A DNA stretch of 36,063 nucleotides from Herbivorax alkaliphila (GTDB taxonomy: Bacteria > Bacillota > Clostridia > Acetivibrionales > Acetivibrionaceae): contig NZ_JAVDDS010000040.1 of NCBI RefSeq assembly GCF_030848475.1, positions 1 to 36,063 on the forward strand. The letters are read 5' to 3'. Position numbers and translations under genes: made by a program. Below, in pieces: positions 35,901-36,063 of the stretch (the first letter of the stretch is position 1; the number at the start of each line of letters is the position of its first letter). The notes beneath the pieces were generated by a model. That model was not told where the DNA came from. It ran no database searches and saw nothing but the letters and a program-made list of their open reading frames with translations.

Positions 35901-36063
35901 AAAAAGACATGGGTTGGAAGAGGAACATCAGACAATTTTGATCCAAAGCAGCAAGGAAACCTTATTGAAGAAAATCAATATGATATATTGGGTAATTTGA
36001 AAAAACAAATAGACGCAAATGGAAATGCTACACAATATAAATATAATTCATTGTACCAAGTAG
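26940..36063 (+). CDS. Giant secreted subtilase-cohesin-dockerin-Kelch-Rhs protein (5' complete, runs off the window)
   Basis: An open frame of at least 3041 residues, unbroken from ATG 26940 to the window end; the final TAG of the window is out of frame. Order by residue: signal peptide (1-31); Lys/Asp/Glu-rich linker; I9-like propeptide (95-165); S8 subtilase with Asp222 (VIDTGVD), His279 (HGSH) and Ser433 (NGTSFAAP); cohesin-like module (about 508-645); tandem DM-x-ANPERL repeats; dockerin (695-758); fibronectin III-like (765-850); second cohesin-like module (857-1012); carboxypeptidase-regulatory-like (1048-1121); second dockerin (1144-1201); DLEIDG repeats (from 1214); six Kelch repeats (1438-1716); Rhs N-terminal DUF6531-like segment (1731-1800); SH3b (1805-1870); then Rhs/YD repeats. 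Subtilase, dockerins and Kelch are confident; the second cohesin less so. It is probably surface-exposed and may self-process. The effector or C-terminal end is not in view. Confidence 0.9.
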   Translation, partial: MYNNRKIMSVLMLVVFIINTFSFSIENVFAVARESSLNSTDDYFQENKVDVNASNKKEDKVEKDNEKKEEIVEVSEDKDKKDKDKDKDKFKENNGIIVVYKDLKKADEIKTKVASKNKASQVKSKRVSKKLKIDKIEVRDEETQQSFLEDLNNNPDVLYAQPDYILETLDLSEGEHFDNQWALINEGQTVEGQNGTVGVDININEAWDITQGSEDVIVAVIDTGVDISHSEISSSVFINSNEKLNDKDTDNNGLIDDINGWDFANNDNSVYNSPTYDFHGSHISGIITATLNENNMSGVAPNTTILPVKFIEGSVGRTSDAIAAIEYAASMGATIFNCSWGSNNYNQALKDVIEQTDGLFIAAAGNLSNDSTLEPIYPAAYNLDNIISVGAIDNRGSLANFSNYGDNVDIGAPGVSIISSVPEEEYAYLNGTSFAAPYVAGVAALIKSTDNNLSSVEIKERILNNVSKSKQLSGKVSTSGWLNAGAALLNEPPEENDETNEVVVNEDLFTVEISSVDAKPGKEIEVPIKISNLPEEGICSFDFTVSYDKTKMTYKGFEAGKLTKNPHASINAGDVSRGVKILYIDESKKSNQPLTKSGEIAKLIFELDNSFDGATQIGFGNGWSFGKIGENNKLYTIRDVSFKPGWISADRYSLNAQDMRANPERLVDMYSLSTKDMHANPERLTAMNVGEDGIGDVNGDGYFDSSDCTLMYRYLMDIIDTFPVEDDYWAGDVMASGTIDSTDYNMMQRVLMEITDEFPKSRMLPTPPTNLEWSINSNSDVVLTWDESYTEEDSLFEGYKIYLDGEEIASTSELTYTITDLDSSSAHVEVTGYSISPYNVVVESSPSDEVEVVFDAGMVSVDFDKTTASVGEIITGEINIENMPQFSGYQIYVSYDPHVVRPVKDDLSPFKDKTFPSGKNVITDDYYDPMNLAGHDLYRGVLGFGAAYVKIHDYRNDGVVESGDTLGIIKFEVLKENMIEIKVGADKINISDGISFHDLNGNIIEEGYMLEQPEVINENLPVFELESIDILSKTNDEPSVRTLTGTSHKISGYVEPDFSYDEEVEEEMKAGFNVEVIADDGSILDLDGETDASGYFEVEDVPTGRYNIKITKPYYVTREIKNIYTLLDDISLGTEDDPIKMWGGDIVDDDALNMDDIMRGVRAFNTVPGDPRFDETADINKDGAVNMEDIVIIIKNFNKTSNYYPQKGVLLTQDLEIDGDLEIDGDLEIESGTLSLNGHTLTVKGDLILNNDGNPPESHATLNIDGGSLYVGGNFKMSGYSRLIMRNENDYVLVNGDFETKSDIDHINNNNDQKDGDHEACLTDGNLEVKGDFSQPLFNDQGDFTGGNPRNFATSGNHTVTLSGDEVQNIRFDRSIGQSNIDHSFFKNLVITKPFEVGYTLQLLEEGSKFAWKNIKEKFSPTSDEHEQEEIMPNQREGIGVASSYAKIYAFGGEKDGTYYKGINEYDPILGEWTVGYSEEMQEERAKMGVVEVENDIYILGGENSNGYTGSMERFSSVTGSSIVSANGNMTPRSELAVAEFDDKIYAIGGYSGQVSDVVEVYDIIENDWEQIDGLSEARRGAVAVAFDGYIYVIGGKDASGEYLSSVEMLDVSSSNSTWETIDSLDTARAYHGAEIIDGKIYVLGGRKDDTHLSSVEVFNPATHEGWEKPNKKPNVVKVIKDHGNKQTLPEPRSEFGTALVYSQIYLIGGKDSEGFIERPQKYVFDDLPGLRMYKGSLIRNTGGDRLLSGDYTTSQTDLSIDSPGVSINLTRTYNSSDKDEETFIGKGWRFNYDSYLEKIENYGRVTASALNVRKGYSTNYESIGLVPRDAVLPLEVDQNGEIVEYNGWYKVFIQDGEYYVHSAYIKTEASGVEIKTGAGTSIVFDHVGGNEYRAPYGNYDKLFYIDDSKYILAKNDMSKREYIKSDGDDLYRLELIEDKYGNKLNIEGSTDVDGMYRLDEVNDNKGRSLTFDYSGQNVKVIDNIGREVEYIIDGDGYLTEFINEYEKGTEYTYYSESSDDNSDDDYNIGRLKNVRIQEENEYGELVYQNILTNFYDAYGRMYKQEDALGKTKYWLFLDMRVDENAEKGNEVKGDLKRQFIDGNNVTTTIEYSDFLKHPIKEIHADGGVINHKYELKHEGEWKDITNIGSDELNLLSEKRESRQFTKDKYGYTTMREIDANGNLVKQTERYVKGIDDVGGIDEVPHTAYKYNNYIEDDRIINTITKIEEKKAKDITDSYTKYEYYDDGVKLEKEIKNIRYNMSENYQPYAITTYDYYDYSEYGIEGLVETITDPENNTITYDYEPNGYLKEIIDAAGNKTSYQLDDIGRMKSETTELGFKTTYDYNGKIEKVTVSDERDSVSKIISITETKQDGYGNIVKEVLPSQYGTEHGTFYEYNLRGELIEKTENLTTGDVFVTEYKYDNAGNLQKEIKPDGKTYITEYDEMNRVKRISFSEDQEVILEEYFYTMPERQQGSDLRNRVVEKREYYEKGEEGYTPTNYISTKTIRDYKDNTETIKTDGKADVVKYYSKNDNLIRETIGNDGRETWYAYDSLGRITAKRASIEKDGEDTYYTKTKYEYYKDGNLKSEKTGTEKVLLGEEPSTYIGESYEYDNGRLETMLVDNDGSSDVKVLEYGYDEDGNVDLETTYVDGKTNIVRYKNNHLGEPEVKYEFVTPDELYEIPNEESGTFAVVTTYEYNEDGNVESEIREAQKLDPADEYEEIESYGDSVEKVYEYDEYGRLLETKVSGEVILQDGNSQAATQEITTTIKYDFEGRPDEVVDGRGNKTDYSYKYEDTGLVEKVTRELEKDEEIVTVTSAVYYDWAGRVIAEVSPENYQPNQDLSNMNRTVYIYENNKLKEKNYIGELTEFTLASNPQKHTSYIDGVFNKMVIRGYEYDDYGNLIKEWTGTDEGYYTEYEYNHLNLVTKVIDPETAEAGQDYTTKYEYDSFGRVESETSVKGNTLGSGHPEGVFYSKTAYEYDYLGNVKKTWVGRGTSDNFDPKQQGNLIEENQYDILGNLKKQIDANGNATQYKYNSLYQV
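28911..28991 (+). repeat. In-gene tandem repeat coding DM-x-ANPERL twice
   Basis: The nine-residue motif DMRANPERL (658-666, bases 28911-28937) recurs as DMHANPERL (676-684, bases 28965-28991), 54 bases apart, between the first cohesin and the first dockerin of the giant protein. The DNA is nearly identical in the two units, so the duplication is recent or under strong constraint. Confidence 0.75.

Noticed and set aside
36061-36063. TAG at the last three bases as the stop of the giant gene
   Set aside because: Counting from ATG 26940, the in-frame codon at 36060 is GTA, so the TAG is out of frame and the gene continues.
1-36063. CRISPR array, insertion sequence, prophage or conjugative element
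   Set aside because: No regularly spaced direct repeats, transposase, integrase or phage structural genes were seen on either strand.

Overview
The window is a low-GC, AT-rich chromosomal segment of an endospore-forming, probably anaerobic clostridial Firmicute. Support comes from the Spo0E-like and GerW/YtfJ sporulation genes, A+T-rich intergenic DNA with consensus sigma-A promoters, purine-rich ribosome binding sites and U-tract terminators. Secreted proteins carrying cohesin and type I dockerin modules point to a cellulosome-type clostridium (Acetivibrio/Ruminiclostridium-like). That placement is inferred from domain content, not from a database match.

Left part (1-8.1 kb): a tRNA-Leu(UAG) with its own promoter and terminator; a membrane-anchored HtrA-like protease without a PDZ domain; a Tet(M)/EF-G-like ribosomal GTPase fused to a YacP-type NYN nuclease domain; a CCA-adding enzyme; an exported protein of unknown function; a YerC/TrpR-like regulator; and a small exported orphan.

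Middle part (8.1-20 kb): housekeeping genes, all on the plus strand. These are a DUF5317 membrane protein, secA, folC, a membrane TPR protein, thrC, ytfJ, trxA, a DivIVA-like coiled-coil protein, and an overlapping Lrp-family regulator/aminotransferase pair. Two long hairpins follow, then a TTG-started Spo0E-like gene on the minus strand and an XRE regulator preceded by a 19-bp palindrome that is probably its operator.

Right part (21-36 kb): the accessory and most interesting region. It has a secreted protein with four cohesins and a C-terminal dockerin, prfB with its programmed +1 frameshift, an exported protein with repeated PsbP/Mog1-like segments, and a giant open reading frame that starts at 26940 and is still open at the window edge (at least 3041 residues). 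The giant protein reads, in order: signal peptide, I9-like propeptide, subtilisin-type protease, cohesin, dockerin, fibronectin III-like segment, second cohesin-like module, carboxypeptidase-regulatory-like segment, second dockerin of a different type, short beta-repeats, six Kelch repeats, Rhs N-terminal (DUF6531-like) segment, SH3b domain, and a long run of Rhs/YD repeats. With the neighbouring four-cohesin protein it suggests a cell-surface complex assembled through cohesin-dockerin contacts, carrying a protease and an Rhs shell. The role is unknown, and the C-terminus, where Rhs proteins usually carry their variable effector, lies outside the window.
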